Shown: positions 22,624 to 35,864, counted from the stretch's first letter. The stretch: DNA of 64,000 nucleotides from Sinonovacula constricta (GCA_007844125.1 CM017563.1:29212094-29276093); one strand, 5' to 3'. The notes: generated from the sequence alone by a model not told the origin. A program made the numbers and translations.

Positions 22624-23089
22624 TGTGACTGGCCATATCAAAATCAGTAAAGTCGCATTTCAGATTATCGAGATAATCCGCTCAGAAGGCATGTAGGTGC
22701 AAAAAATATCGATTTTTAGTTTTTGCTATATAATCAATGTTTAGACTCTTTACTACGAATTAATTGAAAAAATAGTCAAATTAAATAAGTTTTTGACTGT
22801 TTATTTTAACTTTGATCGGACCCTATACTCTGTCTACGTTCACGTAATTATCGAGATTACGCAACGAACAATGGAAAATGAGCCCAATTCATTAGCGCAT
22901 TTCAGGCAGAAAGAAAGGGACAGAGTAGTTGTATTTGGTATCGTAATAAAGGTTAATTCCCGGGAAATTTAATAATTCTACTTTTAAACATAATCGTCAT
23001 TCCAATTAGCCACTACAATCTCTTAAAACAAGTGACCAACACAAAGGAAATCGCGCACCTGTTGCATAATAAGCCTATCGGCCTTTCTG

Positions 23090-23187
23090 ATTGGTCAAAC
23101 GGACGTCACGTGATACTTCCAGTATCCCGTTTAAATTATTTTTTTCACCGATCTTTACTGTTTACTGCGCTTTTATCGATATAAAAG
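23090..23187 (+). promoter_or_regulatory. Promoter-like block inside family W element
   Basis: An inverted CCAAT box (ATTGG, 23090-23094), a joined CRE/E-box GACGTCACGTG (23102-23112) and a TATA box TATAAAAG (23180-23187) precede an ATG at 23239 by a plausible distance. The E-box and TATA box are kept in the other copy at 18297 and 18374. Confidence 0.5.
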
Positions 23188-23238
23188 TGGATGTTGTCAT
23201 CGATCTGTGCTATTACTGGAAAATAAATAATAGACACA

Positions 23239-23340
23239 ATGGATTCATCACCAGAAGAAGTGGCTAAATGCCTAAAAGAGTCAGTAAATGGGTCGAATCT
23301 CGGAGGCATCGGAAACTTGAATGAATTCATTTACAAGTGA
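23239..23340 (+). CDS. 33-residue first-exon remnant of the element's gene
   Basis: ATG in ACACAATGG context, 52 bp after the TATA box. The frame starts MDSSPEEVAKCLKESVNG and ends EFIYK then TGA. A GTGAAA at the end could be a splice donor, which would make this the first coding exon of a transposase or accessory protein lost from this copy. No domain recognised. The first six codons are shared with the copy at 18433. Confidence 0.35.
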   Translation: MDSSPEEVAKCLKESVNGSNLGGIGNLNEFIYK

Positions 23341-24079
23341 AAGTGGTGTGTTGGACTGAGATAGTGAATGAGACAGTGAAAGCTGTAATGATATGGAAAA
23401 AAAAACATTTACAGACATCGCTAACTCTCATATGTATTTCTGTTAAAGTAAATGCTGTGGATTTATTTAAATGACTTAAAAACAGTGTCGCCCTCATATA
23501 GTTACCGAGACAAAAAGTTCAAGAAATTGACACTTTTATGATTTTCTATAATCACTGTTGCATTATATGATTGCTTTGTTAATATATAAGTATGTTCATT
23601 AAATAGAGTTGGGTTTTCTCTTTCCAACAGTGTATGCCATGATGGTGTAATTTATATAGAAAATGTTGGTTGCTATGGTATTTCATTTAACGTATAGACC
23701 AAACATGTTAAAACAAGTTTGAGTGCCGTTTTCTCCACATTTATGTGTAGCTTTAGGCCTTAAAATGTGTTACTTAAATTTGATTAACTTACCACAGGAT
23801 TATAGTATCGTGATGGTTCTTGTATCGTTTTAAAGGTCTATTTATGCTCTATAAAATAAATATAAAAACTAAAAAATATTAATTTTGCGACTTTAGACTG
23901 ATTATGATATGGCCAGTCACAAATAACAACCGTGTTTGAAACGTATGAAAAGTTTGTCAAACTTTTGATTGATCACCAGCTTTAACACGTTCATCCCTTG
24001 TATTTATAACACCAGGGAGCCTATTTGTTCTTCGTTTAAAATACATTTCCTTTTTGTTTTTGTTGTTTAGAAATCAAAC

Positions 24080-24245
24080 ACACTCGGTTTTTACATTGTC
24101 CAAGGCCGGAGCTTGGTTGCGCTAAAAGGAAATAATGTGAATTTAGGGACAAAAATAGAAAACACATTAGCTGGCAAGTATGGAACTATATACAATAATG
24201 AGATAAATTCGTTTTCTCATCTGGGAGTAGGTAATTGACGCTACT
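24080..24245 (+). repeat. Dispersed repeat, family Z
   Basis: ACAATAATGAGATAAATTCG and GGGAGTA, with a preceding GCTTGGTTGCGCTAAAAGG block, match 44275-44430 and in part 13155-13205. Confidence 0.45.
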
Positions 24246-24259
24246 GTCTCAATAAATGT

Positions 24260-24375
24260 GGTCGATAAATAATAGGATTCGTGATTCGAATCAGGCTTTA
24301 GTGAGCGATTTTACAGGAGGTTATTCAACTGACCTGCGGTTGACTGTTGGTTCTGTCCAGACACTTCTCTTTGGC
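24260..24375 (+). repeat. SINE S3 copy, degenerate
   Basis: A GATTCGAATCAGG B-box-like motif, then GGAGGTTATTCAACTGACCTGC and GTTCTGTCCAGACACTTCTC as in the other S3 copies. Confidence 0.5.
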
Positions 24376-25093
24376 CTTCCTCGTACATTATCTGAACAAC
24401 AACAAAAACATTTGTGCCTCTGTGATGCAGATCAAAACTAAATAAACAAATAGTAGATGTAGCTTTTTATATCAACAATATTTTTTAAAGTAAATCATTG
24501 GCAAATTTGCATTTATCTGAACTGGAAAATATTGCATCGTTAAAATGTAAAAAAACAAGGATTACTATATTCAAACAATTTATCACTAAATGGAACTGTG
24601 TGCAAACGCCTAAGCAACGTAACAGTTTTCAATAGAGATAGTTTCAATCGAAACAATAAAACAACAGACTTATATTTAAAAGGGAATTCATAACAATATA
24701 TAATAACAAAGAATTAACATCATATGAAATAAAGATGTAGACCTTTCTTGCACGAAGGGACTCATCAAGATGAAGCAGACAACAGAAATAACAATTTAAA
24801 AACACAAAATCAACTAACAAAATTATTAATGTGATACAGTTATAGGTTACGATGTTGATCTAGAAAATAACGGATCGACCATTCTAAAGGAAAAAAAATC
24901 TGAGACACTGTAAAAAAATCAGGAAGTTTCTGTTTTAATTATTTTCTGAACTTAAGACATGTTTTCAAATGCGCCTTACAATCTAATCGTACACAGGTCG
25001 AGGGTCTTTTCAAAATATTCAGTTTCTGAGCATTTACATTATTGTCTGCAAGAAAGATCGACGATGTTTCGACAAAAGGTTTTTAATTTTTTA
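24376..25093. other. No recognised feature
   Basis: AT-rich sequence without open frames or repeat partners. Confidence 0.45.
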
Positions 25094-25240
25094 TGGTTGG
25101 TTGGTTGATTGGTTGGTCTGTTGATTGGTTGGTCTGTTGATTAATGTATTGATTAGTTAATTGATTGATGATGTATGGATGTTGAATGGATGGATACATT
25201 GATGAATGGACGGACAGATGTATAGATGAATAGATGAATT
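25094..25240. repeat. Degenerate TTGG/GATG simple repeat
   Basis: GGTTGGTTGATTGG words pass into GATGGATG and AGATGAAT words. Confidence 0.8.
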
Positions 25241-25378
25241 CATTTACTGGCAATCGAAAGACTTCATAAAGCGGTCGTAATTTTTATTGCTAAAAAAATA
25301 AATATTCGCATTTCGTAGCTTTATAAGTAACAGTGTAATGTTTATGTAAAAATGCGTTGTCAGTTGCAAGTTGCCCCG

Positions 25379-26002
25379 ATTATCATACAGTAAGTGGTAC
25401 CATTATCATACAGTAAGTGGTACCATTATCATACAGTAAGTGGTACCATTATCATACAGTAAGTGGTACCATTATCATACAGTAAGTGGTACCATTATCA
25501 TACAGTAAGTGGTACCATTATCATACAGTAAGTGGTACCATTATCATACAGTAAGTGGTACCATTATTATAAAGTAAGTGGTACCATTATCATACAGTAA
25601 GTGGTACGATTATCATACAGTAAGTGGTACCATTATCATACAGTAAGTGGTACCATTATCATACAGTAAGTGGTACCATTATCATACAGTAAGTGGTACC
25701 ATTATCATACAGTAAGTGGTACCATTATCATACAGTAAGTGGTACGATTATCATACAGTAAGTGGTACCATTATCATACAGTAAATGGTACCATTATCAT
25801 ACAGTAAGTGGTACCATTATCATACAGTACGTGGTACCATTTTCATACAGTAATTGGTACCATTATTATACAGTAAGTGGTACGATTATCATACAGTAAG
25901 TGGTACCATTATCATACAGTAAGTGGTACCATTATTATACAGTAAGTGGTACCATTATCATACAGTAAGTGGTACCATTATCACACAGTAAGTGGTACCA
26001 TT
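25379..26002. repeat. 23-bp minisatellite, about 27 copies
   Basis: The unit runs ACCATTATCATACAGTAAG then TGGT. Most copies are identical. Unit ends ACCA and TGGT are complementary, making a GGTACC palindrome at nearly every junction. Every unit but a few carries CAGTAAGT, which contains the splice-donor consensus GTAAGT. There are no unique spacers between units. Confidence 0.95.
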
Positions 26003-26832
26003 TAAGTTGGTTTAAACATATGTATATAACAGAAATGACCTCATACTCAAAGATCATCTCATACACCCTAACTGTACAGTATTTTTAAAAATACGATTTA
26101 ATATGATATATAATGTTTTGAATATAGCGAGATGGAGGATGCAGTTGCAATTTTGTTGTGCAGAAAGATTATGTCGTTTTGTGCGATAAGATTTCAAACG
26201 TTTTTTTTAAAATCAAAATAACGGATATGACCTTCACATTCAAGAATATATGAAGGGGTAATTAAATGAAAAGATTATCTAATATTGTATTTTATTCAAT
26301 TTTGGTTTAATTAACATTTTAGTTTTCGTCTGGCACTGCAATATTATATTTTAACAAATGTTGCACATGCAAGATTATATTACGTGTAAATAAATGCAAT
26401 GATTCCCAAAATGGATTAATCTGCATGAGGAAAAAGTTGTGTAAATAAGTACATTTCACATTAAGCTAAGAGGAGAATTTATAGTTTTACTACGCAGGTA
26501 TTTCACTGTTTGTGTATACATTGTAAATATGGAAAACTGAAACATATAGTTAAGGCCGTCTAGTTGTCTCTCACTGCCTTGATCTCTAAACCATGTTTGG
26601 CTTGATTTAAATAATGCTATACAATTGGACTGGAAATGCGACAATATTGTCCATAAGTATATCAAATATAAATATATGCATGTATCTCAATATGTATTGT
26701 TTTCTTTCTAAACTTCAACGTACCATCTTCAATGCTTACAAAATGAATGGCAATTTTGTATTTTAATGTCTGTAACTGAAGGTTTCGTGATCAATCAAAC
26801 GTCTTCAAAGATTTAACAAGCACTAAATGATG
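26003..26832. other. No recognised feature
   Basis: AT-rich spacer between two minisatellites; one 69-codon minus-strand frame without a domain. Confidence 0.45.
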
Positions 26833-28026
26833 ACTATTTACAACATTTCACTAAATAACTGGTACAACATTCCACCAAATAACTGTATACAACATTTTAC
26901 CAAATAACTGTTTACAACATTTCACTAAATAACTGTTTATAACGTTTCACCAAATAATTGTTTATATTATTTCACTAAATAACTGTTTACAACATTTCAC
27001 TAAATAACTGGTACAACATTCCACCAAATAACTGTTTACAACATTTTACCATAACTGTTTACAACATTTCACTAAATAACTGTTTTTAACGTTTCACCAA
27101 ATAATTGTTTATATTATTTCACTAAATAACTGTTTACAACATTTCACTAAATAACTGTGTACAACATTTCACTAAATAACTGTTGACAACATTTCACCAA
27201 ATAACTGTTTACAACATTTCACCAAATAAGTGTTCACAACATTTCACTAAATAACTGTTATAACATTCCACAAAATAACTGTTGACAACATTTCACTATA
27301 TAACTGTTTACAACATTTCACTAAATAACTGTTGACAACATTTCACTAAATAACTGTTGACAACATTTCACTATATAACTGTTTACAGCGTTTCACTAAA
27401 TAACTGTTTACAACATTTCACTAAATAACTGTTGACAACATTTCACTAAATAACTGTTTACAACATTTCACTAAATAACTGTTTACAGCATTTCATAAAG
27501 TAACGATTTACAACATTTCACCAAATAACTGTATACAACATTTCACCACATAATTGTTTACAACATTTCACCAAATAACTGTTTGCAACATTCCACTAAA
27601 TAACTGTTTACAACATTTCACTAAATAACTGTTTACAACATTTCACTAAATAACAGTTTACAACATTTCACCATATAATTGTTTACAACATTTCACCAAA
27701 TAACTGTTTACAGCAATTCATAAAATAACGATTTACAACATTTCACTAAATAACTGTTTACAACATTTCACCAAATAACTGTTTACAACATTGCACCAAA
27801 TAACTGTTTACAACATTTCACTAAATAACTGTTTACAACATTTCACTAAGTAACTGTTGACAACATTTCACCGAATGACTGTTTACAACATTTCACCAAA
27901 TAACTGTTTACAACATTTCACTAAGTAACTGTTGACAACATTTCACCGAATGACTGTTTACAACATTTCACCAAATAACTGTTTACAGCATTTCATAAAA
28001 TAACGATTTACAACATTTCACTAAAA
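26833..28026. repeat. 25-bp minisatellite, about 48 copies
   Basis: The unit is ACAACATTTCACTAAATAACT plus GTTT. Variants are shared in blocks: a run of several units starting GGTACAACATTCCACC occurs near 26860 and again near 27010, and a 75-bp block with ACCGAATGACTG occurs twice near 27870 and 27945. Block duplication by unequal exchange explains this. Confidence 0.95.
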
Positions 28027-28510
28027 TATATACCTAGTAATTTGCTTTTGGCTGGAGATTTGTAACAGGTCAGTGATGAACTACACCCACGTGTATGATA
28101 GTCAGTGACAAAAGGTTGAGCAAAGACAGGATATTCCGCACTGCCCTGTCGCAGCTATACTGGTCCCATTACATGTAGCTTCTCTAGTCAAGATAATTAA
28201 CTATTTTATTATCTGAAGCGGAAATTACTATGCAATTACCAATTCTAATTCATTATATTACCAATGAAGAATATTTATGTTTAATATAATTAAGGAGACT
28301 GATATTTTGATATACTGCCATTGTTTATCAGTATCATTAGCTTTAAATAAAAAATGCTTAATTGAAATCGATGTATGGGGAATGCTTTGAAGAATTGAAC
28401 ATTCATGCAATATGAGAGCACATAAAGCAGATGTATTTTTATCGTTGAACTTACAATTCATAGGCGTAAAACTCAATATGATTAAATATTGTAATAAACA
28501 GTTCAATGAG
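28027..28510. other. No recognised feature
   Basis: Contains an 82-codon minus-strand frame without a domain. Confidence 0.4.
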
Positions 28511-28787
28511 TTTGTTTATTTGGTTTATCGTTCCACCAACAGTATTTCAGTATCTGGAGACGGTGTCTACGTGAAACAGATATAGTGCTGATTACACGGT
28601 GTATTACATGAACACCTGGCTTGATACCATACCCAGTCACATTATCCGGACACCGGGTTAAACAGTCGTGGAACTATCCATATATTTGCCTTAACGTTAG
28701 CAAGGGAGCTATAGCACTATCATTTTAACGACTTTGGTATGTCGCGGCCCCGGATCGAACCCGGGACCTCCCGTACCTGAAGCCGGT
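28511..28787 (-). repeat. SINE S1 copy, 5'-truncated
   Basis: On the minus strand it has the B-box region GGGTTCGATCC, the CGACATACCAAAGTCGTTAA junction, a full body with GATAATGTGACTGGGTATGG, and the CACCAACAG-side tail. The A box is missing. It keeps the internal segment that the copy at 11865 lacks. Confidence 0.75.
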
Positions 28788-31700
28788 ACATTGAGTGCAG
28801 ATTTGCATAACAATAAATAATTATATAGCTTAATAAACAGTACATGAAATACATTGCTGCATAACTTAAAATGATTATGCGGTGTTATAAAAGTACAAAG
28901 TTGCATTACAAAATATAATTATATTGCCTTATAAACAATACATGAAATCATGAAATACGAATCGCTTAACTTAAAAGTACAAATAGCACTATTAGTACTT
29001 TGTTAATTCCAAATATAACACCGAAATAATTATTAAATTATTCATTTATCTTTATATTAATTTATATTTATATACATATATTAATTCTTATTAAGCCTTC
29101 GAAGCAAAGAGTAAGCAGATATTTAATTATATTAAACGTGTTTAAACAGTATTTTTAATCTCAATTGTTTGGCAAAACGCAAGAAGAAAAGTTACCGTCT
29201 TGGAAATGTCAGACTGGTTTTATATACATTTGGTGGCATAATAGTAAATGTAAGTTTAATATATTATTGTTAATTATGGCTTCAACCCGAAATACATACG
29301 GAAATGGAAATATGTGAAATAAATCTTTTGACTGATTAGGAAAGATAATCGAATCTTTAATTAAGAATAATAGCAATCCCTAGAGAATTACTTTGACATC
29401 TGTAAATTGAATTTACTAAATTCTAACTAGCAAGCATACATGTATTTTTCAGTATAAAGGGCAGTTGAACAAAATCAAATTGTTTTCACTTTTTGCAGTA
29501 AAACATGTTCATTTCCGTCGTTTAGTCATTTTGTTTTAAAAATTTTCTTTCGTTATTCATACTTAGCAGACATTGTACTTTTAATTTAAAAACAGGGTTA
29601 TTCAAGTTTTTTTATTTTCTTGATTGTATGCATGATTGATATATTTATGGTCACAATAAATGTATATAATAATTCTCTAACTCTAGAATATTTCCATTTA
29701 TGTCTTCGTTATGAGAACTTATGAGAATTAATTTTGCCTCATTTACAACAATATAATATCAAATTTACTCATAATATAAATTATGTTATTCTCCGGTTGC
29801 AATTCTTAAATAGATAGCATTTCTAAGACAAATCTACGACCTACATGGAATTCAGAGATGTAAAAAATATTTCTAAGGATTGTTATGATTCTCAAATAAA
29901 GATTAATGTTCAATGATTTTTCAGTGCTTGCAAGAAAAAAATGGATATAAAAATAAAGTATTAATATGTCAAACTGGATGTTGTTCTTAGCTTTATGCTT
30001 CTTATAATCAATGAGCTATAAAAATTTATCGAACAGAAACTTCAGAAAAAAAATGTTCCTAAGATAGATAAACTATTTATATTTCTTCGTCAAATAATGT
30101 TCACGTATCTTCATTTAATCATTCCACGCTGCTTGAAATATGTTGCGATAAAGGAAAGGAATCTGACCATTGTATGATTTCAAGAATCCATTTTATGATA
30201 TACATTTTGAATTGGATACTATAAGTCTCATATCACTGATCTGAAAGCGAGCGGCAATTTTTAAGATATAAATTGTCTTTGTAGTGAGAAAATAAAAAAA
30301 AAGTTGCACAGACATTTAAGTTTTATAGTCATTCAAAGCCCAACTTCATAGAACAGCTCTGATTATCGCGTAAGCAAACTTATGTCATATGCTATATTAT
30401 TATGTAATTGTACTAGTAACCGGCATTGTAGTATTAACCTAGGGTAATAGCTACTAACATATCTAGAAAAAGGGCAAAGAAAACCGGTTAAATCTTGTTG
30501 CCTATCATCAAGGCGTTCAAGGAAAACTAGAACATCTAACACTCACAAACTCTCACATACGTCATACGTCATGTTTACGAAGCTATCTAACCATTGAAAT
30601 AAAAAATAAGCGAATAAACGTTTCAAGGTCCTAAAATATTTAATAGCGCGGGTCTTGACTTGTCTGCAAATGTATGTCTTATAAAAGGGCAGACACTTTC
30701 CCAAAGTTACACCTACATTTCAATTTCTCGTGTATGTAAAGAGCAAAGGAGACCGCTGCTCAAGTTGAATTTATAAAGGGCGCGACAGAAGAGAGGAGGA
30801 GGCATAATTCCATTAGAAACAGCCCTAAAAAAGAGGCAGTTTATACGTAGTCCCATCTACCTGACATGTTATCGTGTACTTTGAAAGCAAGGCAAATGTT
30901 TGACTGTTAAAGGGACAATTGAATACAATGAGTTACATGAAAGAATACTTGCGTTGTTACCATTCGCGATACAGTGTGTGATAAGTTGTTCCTTTAAGTT
31001 GGCAGAGAGAAGTAATAAAGTTTTTAAGATCCTTTTGATGCGCTTAATAAAATGTTTTAATATCTTATTATGGAAAATAATTATTACGGATTTTGTAAAG
31101 GCATCCCTTTAATCAGTATAACCATTAACCTTTTAACAAGTGTGTACTTTTGAAATAAATTCTTGAATTGAAATATTCCACTTCTGTTCAAACACCTGTG
31201 AACCTTGTAAGCTATAATGATAAAAACCATAGACAGAATCAATAGTGAAACGCTATCAAAGTAAATAAATAATTCACAATACAGGTACTAAAGAGGAAAT
31301 CGTCAATTTACCGATAATAAATTTCGAACCGATGTCCATCGCATCAAGTCTTGCGTAATTTTATAAATAGTTTTCACGATTTACTCAAACTCTGTTTTAA
31401 TTATTAAAACTTAAAATTTAACTTTTTTAATATTTTTTTTCATCAAAACGTTGTTTTCGACAAAAAAGCAAACCCTTTAAAAGCAGCAGCAAATTCTTAT
31501 CTGCTTATATAGGATTAATATTTCTTCAGTCTGACATTTTCTTTTAAAATTTAAGATGCTCACATTAAACATAATTTGGTTGCATTTAAATGTGCAACCT
31601 CGCGTGTTTTAAAGTAGTTCTGGTCTAGTCATAGTTTTACTGCAAAAAACTACTGATAAAACGCCAGGCACAGACATGAAAGAGAACGTCGTATAATTAG

Positions 31701-33870
31701 ACAGTGGCTGGTCCAGGGTAAATACATGTAGTAGTAAATTTGTCATTAATCAACAAAAGTTCTCCAAATAAGCTGTTTGAAATGCATAGCCAATTAATTA
31801 TTTTAGTCAAATCAATATTTCATTCAGCATATGTTTTACATGTTGTTTTTTTAAAACACAAACATATACATAAACTGGCCAAACAGACCAGTCGCTTGCC
31901 TGAAATCAAGTATCCTTGATGTAGACAACGAGTAAGAATGAATGAAATTTGAATGCAAAATCAGCTCAACGGCTATTAAACTGAAAGCACGTCTGACAAC
32001 ATATAAAAAAAGAGTTTTCAGAATTCTTCTTTTATTAAATAAATCAGATTTGTCTAGCATCTAAAAGCCTCTTTAGATGAACATTACTCTACTTTTGTTC
32101 AAATACAACAGCTTCTGGCACTAGAAATGTTAATAATTATATGTCTTTAGAAACATGTCTTTATTTTTTCAGTGCCATTCCACACAATAGTTCAAGCCGT
32201 AAACTTCCTTCACGCATGTGTTCAAGTCGCAGTTGTGACTTTCATGAAGAGAGATTTTCCAGCTGATATGCCGATAGCTCGCGAGTTATTTTGTAGACTT
32301 TTAATAGGAATTATACTCCACCTATAATTAACTGGAAGCCGACGATATGATAACTTAAGTGTTGGTGCGATGTATATAAAACTAAATCAAACAATGATGT
32401 ATGTCAATTCTGTATTAAGAATAACACTGTTATTGCCTTGAACAAAAAGTCCTGAAGAGAGTCACAGATGACTACAAGCTTACTTAGGGATGAAATAATA
32501 TTCCAACATATTTTTGTATATTATTCTGTCGCAAGATAAAAGACAAAAGAATGTGTACAGATTTTGCAACCATATCTGTAGCAGTGAAAGAATACTGCGG
32601 TAAAATAAAAGGGAAACTTCCATTCCGAATGATTGCTGTCAAAGAAAAGACCTTGAATCAGCTACTTCGTCACTCTTGTTAATGGTTTAGTCTCACTGTA
32701 ATAATGTTCAGTTCTGCATGTAGAACAGAAGTCAACAGCAATAAACATTACTTTTATGTGATCCAGTTCATGTCTATTAACTTGTTTCTTAGTTAGCAAT
32801 CAATCAATCAAGCCTGATATAAAGGACGGTATTCCAAGGTTAACTTAACTTGTAAGGAAACAACCCAACAGCATACAATTTAAGGTCATAGCCATGTTTC
32901 AAATAGCGTCAAAGTCAAGAAGGTTCATTTCTGTGAATGCCTTTAAATGAACCAAATAAAATGAAGAGCGTGCCACCGGGAAAGATAAAAACTAACAGAA
33001 CATCCGCTAAAATAAACGAGTTTAATGAAGAAAAAGTGAATACATAAGAAATTGCGGTAAAGCAACCGGATATGAAGTTTAACTGACTTTGAATAGAAAC
33101 AGGGCTGTTTTACATTTACATTACACTGTGGTTTATAATATTTCTCTTTGCTATGAAACGTTATATTTCAATAAAACATTGCAAGAGAATATTCACAACC
33201 GACTGTATAAATGCGCTTGTATAAAAACATCATGCGCTGTGACGCTATCTTTTTGTGACGTAACATCAACATTGTCAAAAATGCCCTGTTGGCGTTTCGC
33301 GTGACAATTTTATAAGTGTGTTCAATTTGTGCTTAGCAAGTTAAAAACGAATAACCACTAACAATATCAGGTTTTGCCGAAGATTAATTTAGCATTCTAA
33401 CTACCTCCCGAGTTCTAGATCACTGTTGATGTGTCCCGAATCTCGCCATGCTCATATTGTTCAGCTAATAATTGGCCATCATTAAAAAGTAACTTATTAG
33501 CAAAATGCTGTTTTAATATCCAATCAATATTTATTGTAATTATCAACATTTTAATATAAATACGTAAAGTTAAAGTGGAAATTTAATTCAATACATTACA
33601 AATGTACACTCAACACCAATAACAAATATCACATAAATCAATAAACATTTCCTGATATGTAATAAAGTGTCATTATCTTCTACGTGCTGACGTAGCATTT
33701 CAGAAGCCGGTTAGACCAAGAAGACAAAGCAATTGCAAATAACAACAAGTACATGTAATGCCTATGTTATAAAAGGGTCGGTGTACACGCTGATAAACAA
33801 AGACCCCCTTAAGAAAACAATTTTTGAAAGGACTAAGATTTCTTAGACATTAGGGTTTATGTCTATATAC
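28788..33870. other. 5-kb AT-rich stretch without recognised features
   Basis: Frames of at most 71 codons, none with a domain. No array, TIR pair or tRNA-like motif was noticed. It is the longest plain interval in the window and could be intron or intergenic. Confidence 0.5.
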
Positions 33871-34600
33871 CACTCCACTTTGAAGATAGGACAAGGGGTC
33901 AAGTTTTAAGAGCATTCCAATATGAAGTTCAGACAAGGGATCAAGGCTTTAAGACCATTCCATTATGAAATTCAGACAAGGGTTCAAGCTTTAAAACCAT
34001 TCCATTATGAAGTTCAGACAAGGGATCAAGGGTTAAGGCAATTCCATTATAAAGTTCAGACAAGGGATTAAGCTTTAAGATCATTCCATTATGAAGTTCA
34101 GACAAGGGTACAAGCTTTAAAACCATTCCATTATGAAGTTCAGACAAGGGATAAAGGGTTAAGGCAATTCCATTATGAAGTTCAGACAAGGGATCAAGCT
34201 TTAAAATCATTCCATTATGAAGTTCAGACAAGGGATAAAGGGTTAAGGCAATTCCATTATGAAGTTCAGACAATGGATCAAGCTTTAAGTCCATTCCATT
34301 ATAAAGTTCAGACAAGGGATCGAGCTTTAAAACCATTCCATTATGAAGTTCAGACAAGGGATAAAGGGTTAAGGCAATTCCATTATGAAGTTCAGACAAA
34401 GGATCAAGCTTTAAGACCATTCCATTATGAAGTTCAGACAAATGATCAAGCTTAAAAACCATTCCATTATGAAGTTCAGACAAGGGATAAAGAGTTAAGG
34501 CAATTCCATTATGAAGTTCAGACAAAGGATCAAGCTTTAAGACCATTCCATTATGAAGTTCAGACAAGGGTACAAGGTGTAAGATCAGTCCATCACTTTG
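33871..34600. repeat. 42-bp minisatellite, about 17 copies, open in both directions
   Basis: The unit includes AAGTTCAGACAAGGGATCAA and CCATTCCATTATG. Because 42 is a multiple of three, frames stay open: 208 codons on the minus strand (34567 to 33941) as 14-residue repeats of two types, LSELHNGMVLKLDP and LSELHNGIALTLYP, and 60 codons on the plus strand (34273-34455). The two types alternate mostly in an A-B-A pattern, so a three-unit block was the copying step. Flanking units decay. I regard the frames as by-products of the period. Confidence 0.9.
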
Positions 34601-34825
34601 GTATATAGGAGTTGATACAGATTGTCAGTTATCACCGTCCTTATTTGTGACTTAAGTAAAGTATTAAATTTTTATGTCGAAAAAACTGCGTTCATATGTA
34701 AATGGAATGCGTAAGGCAAAAAGACCAGCCTTTCTTAATGCCAGATTTTTGCTGGAGTTAAACCATTTAAAGGTTTCTGCTCTGTCAAACGAACCTTTAT
34801 AATCGTGGTATATCAACTTTATATT

Positions 34826-35112
34826 AAACCGGAATCGGCTTTAGGTACGGGAGGCCCCGGTTTCGATCGCCTGCCGCGACATACCAAAGTCGTTAAAATT
34901 AGCAGTGGCATAGCTCCCTTTCTAACGCTCAAGCAAATATAAGGAAAGTTCCACGACTGGTTGGCCCGGTGTCTGGATAATGTGACTGGGTGTGGTATCA
35001 TGTTAGGTGTTCATGCTTTACACAGTGAAGGCAGCACTATATCTGCTTCAAAATGACACCGTCCCCAGATAACTGAAATACTTATGGTGGGACGATAAAC
35101 CCGATAAACAAA
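34826..35112 (+). repeat. SINE S1 copy with degenerate head
   Basis: Starts within the tRNA-like head, with the B box altered to GGTTTCGATCG. The full S1 body includes CATACCAAAGTCGTTAAAAT, CCACGACTGG and GATAATGTGACTGGGTGTGG. Ends in CAAA repeats. Confidence 0.8.
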
Positions 35113-35864
35113 CAAACAAACAACTAATGTTACTGTAAAACACATGGCGAACGGTAAGATTCAAAGCATCTATTGAAACCACTGATAGGTAAATAGTAAA
35201 TACAAAGAAGAAATATTTATTTTACTATATATAAGCACGATAGATAAACTCAATAACTCCTCGGACTAACCTAATAAAATCGGAAATTGGAAGGATAAAT
35301 AAACCCTTGAGACACCCAATGAAAGAGTAAGCACTAACCAATGTGGCTAGATATATTGTATGTTGATGAAATATACTACTACTACATTATTTGTAAAGGA
35401 ATAAAGAAACAGTTAAGAATCTCTTTGATATCGCTTTGACGTCCTCTGTATTCTAGTGAAGAAACAATGAATTATGTACAAAGAACGCACAAGACTTGTC
35501 TGCCTTTCTCAGACACAGTCCATGCTATTTAATTTAAAGAATTCCGTTGCAAAAACCAAATTAGCTTTCGATGAACACGATAAGACTATAAAAACTTATC
35601 CCTTAATAGGAAAACAGACTTTTGAAGGTCGGCAAAATGCAAGACTGAAAATTTTTTTACTAAAAAATGATCATATGAACTTTTTAAACATAAAAAGCAC
35701 GTTGTTGAATTGCCCGCAAAATTTTACCAATAGGTGTAACAGTTACTGCAATCATAGATTAATATTAACAAGCAGTTAAAACATATGAAAGAAATCTCTA
35801 CTAAACATCAGTTATGTACAGTATACATTAACTTCAGTATCCCATCAATCCAAATCTATTTTTC
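35113..35864. other. No recognised feature
   Basis: A 101-codon frame at 35474-35779 has no domain, no repeat partner and AT-rich codons. It may be a chance frame or an unrecognised exon. Confidence 0.35.

Larger units (their letters stand above)
22624..23921 (+). mobile_element. TIR DNA element, family W, longer copy
   Basis: The terminal inverted repeats begin TGTGACTGGCCATATCAAAA and match the reverse of the right end for about 38 bp with few mismatches. AAAT abuts both ends if the TIR is read as starting at GTGACTGG, a possible 4-bp target duplication. The other copy does not confirm it. The element carries a promoter-like block and a short first exon but no transposase domain, so it is probably a deletion derivative of an autonomous element. 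Confidence 0.8.

Noticed and set aside
25379..28026. CRISPR-like direct repeats
   Set aside because: Units abut with no unique spacers, and the sequence context is an animal genome. They are minisatellites.
33941..34567. 208-codon gene on the minus strand
   Set aside because: A repeat of 42 bp keeps any stop-free frame open, and the opposite strand is open as well. There is no promoter or non-repeat coding part.
35474..35779. 101-residue protein
   Set aside because: No recognisable domain, AT-biased composition and no supporting signals. Kept only as a note.
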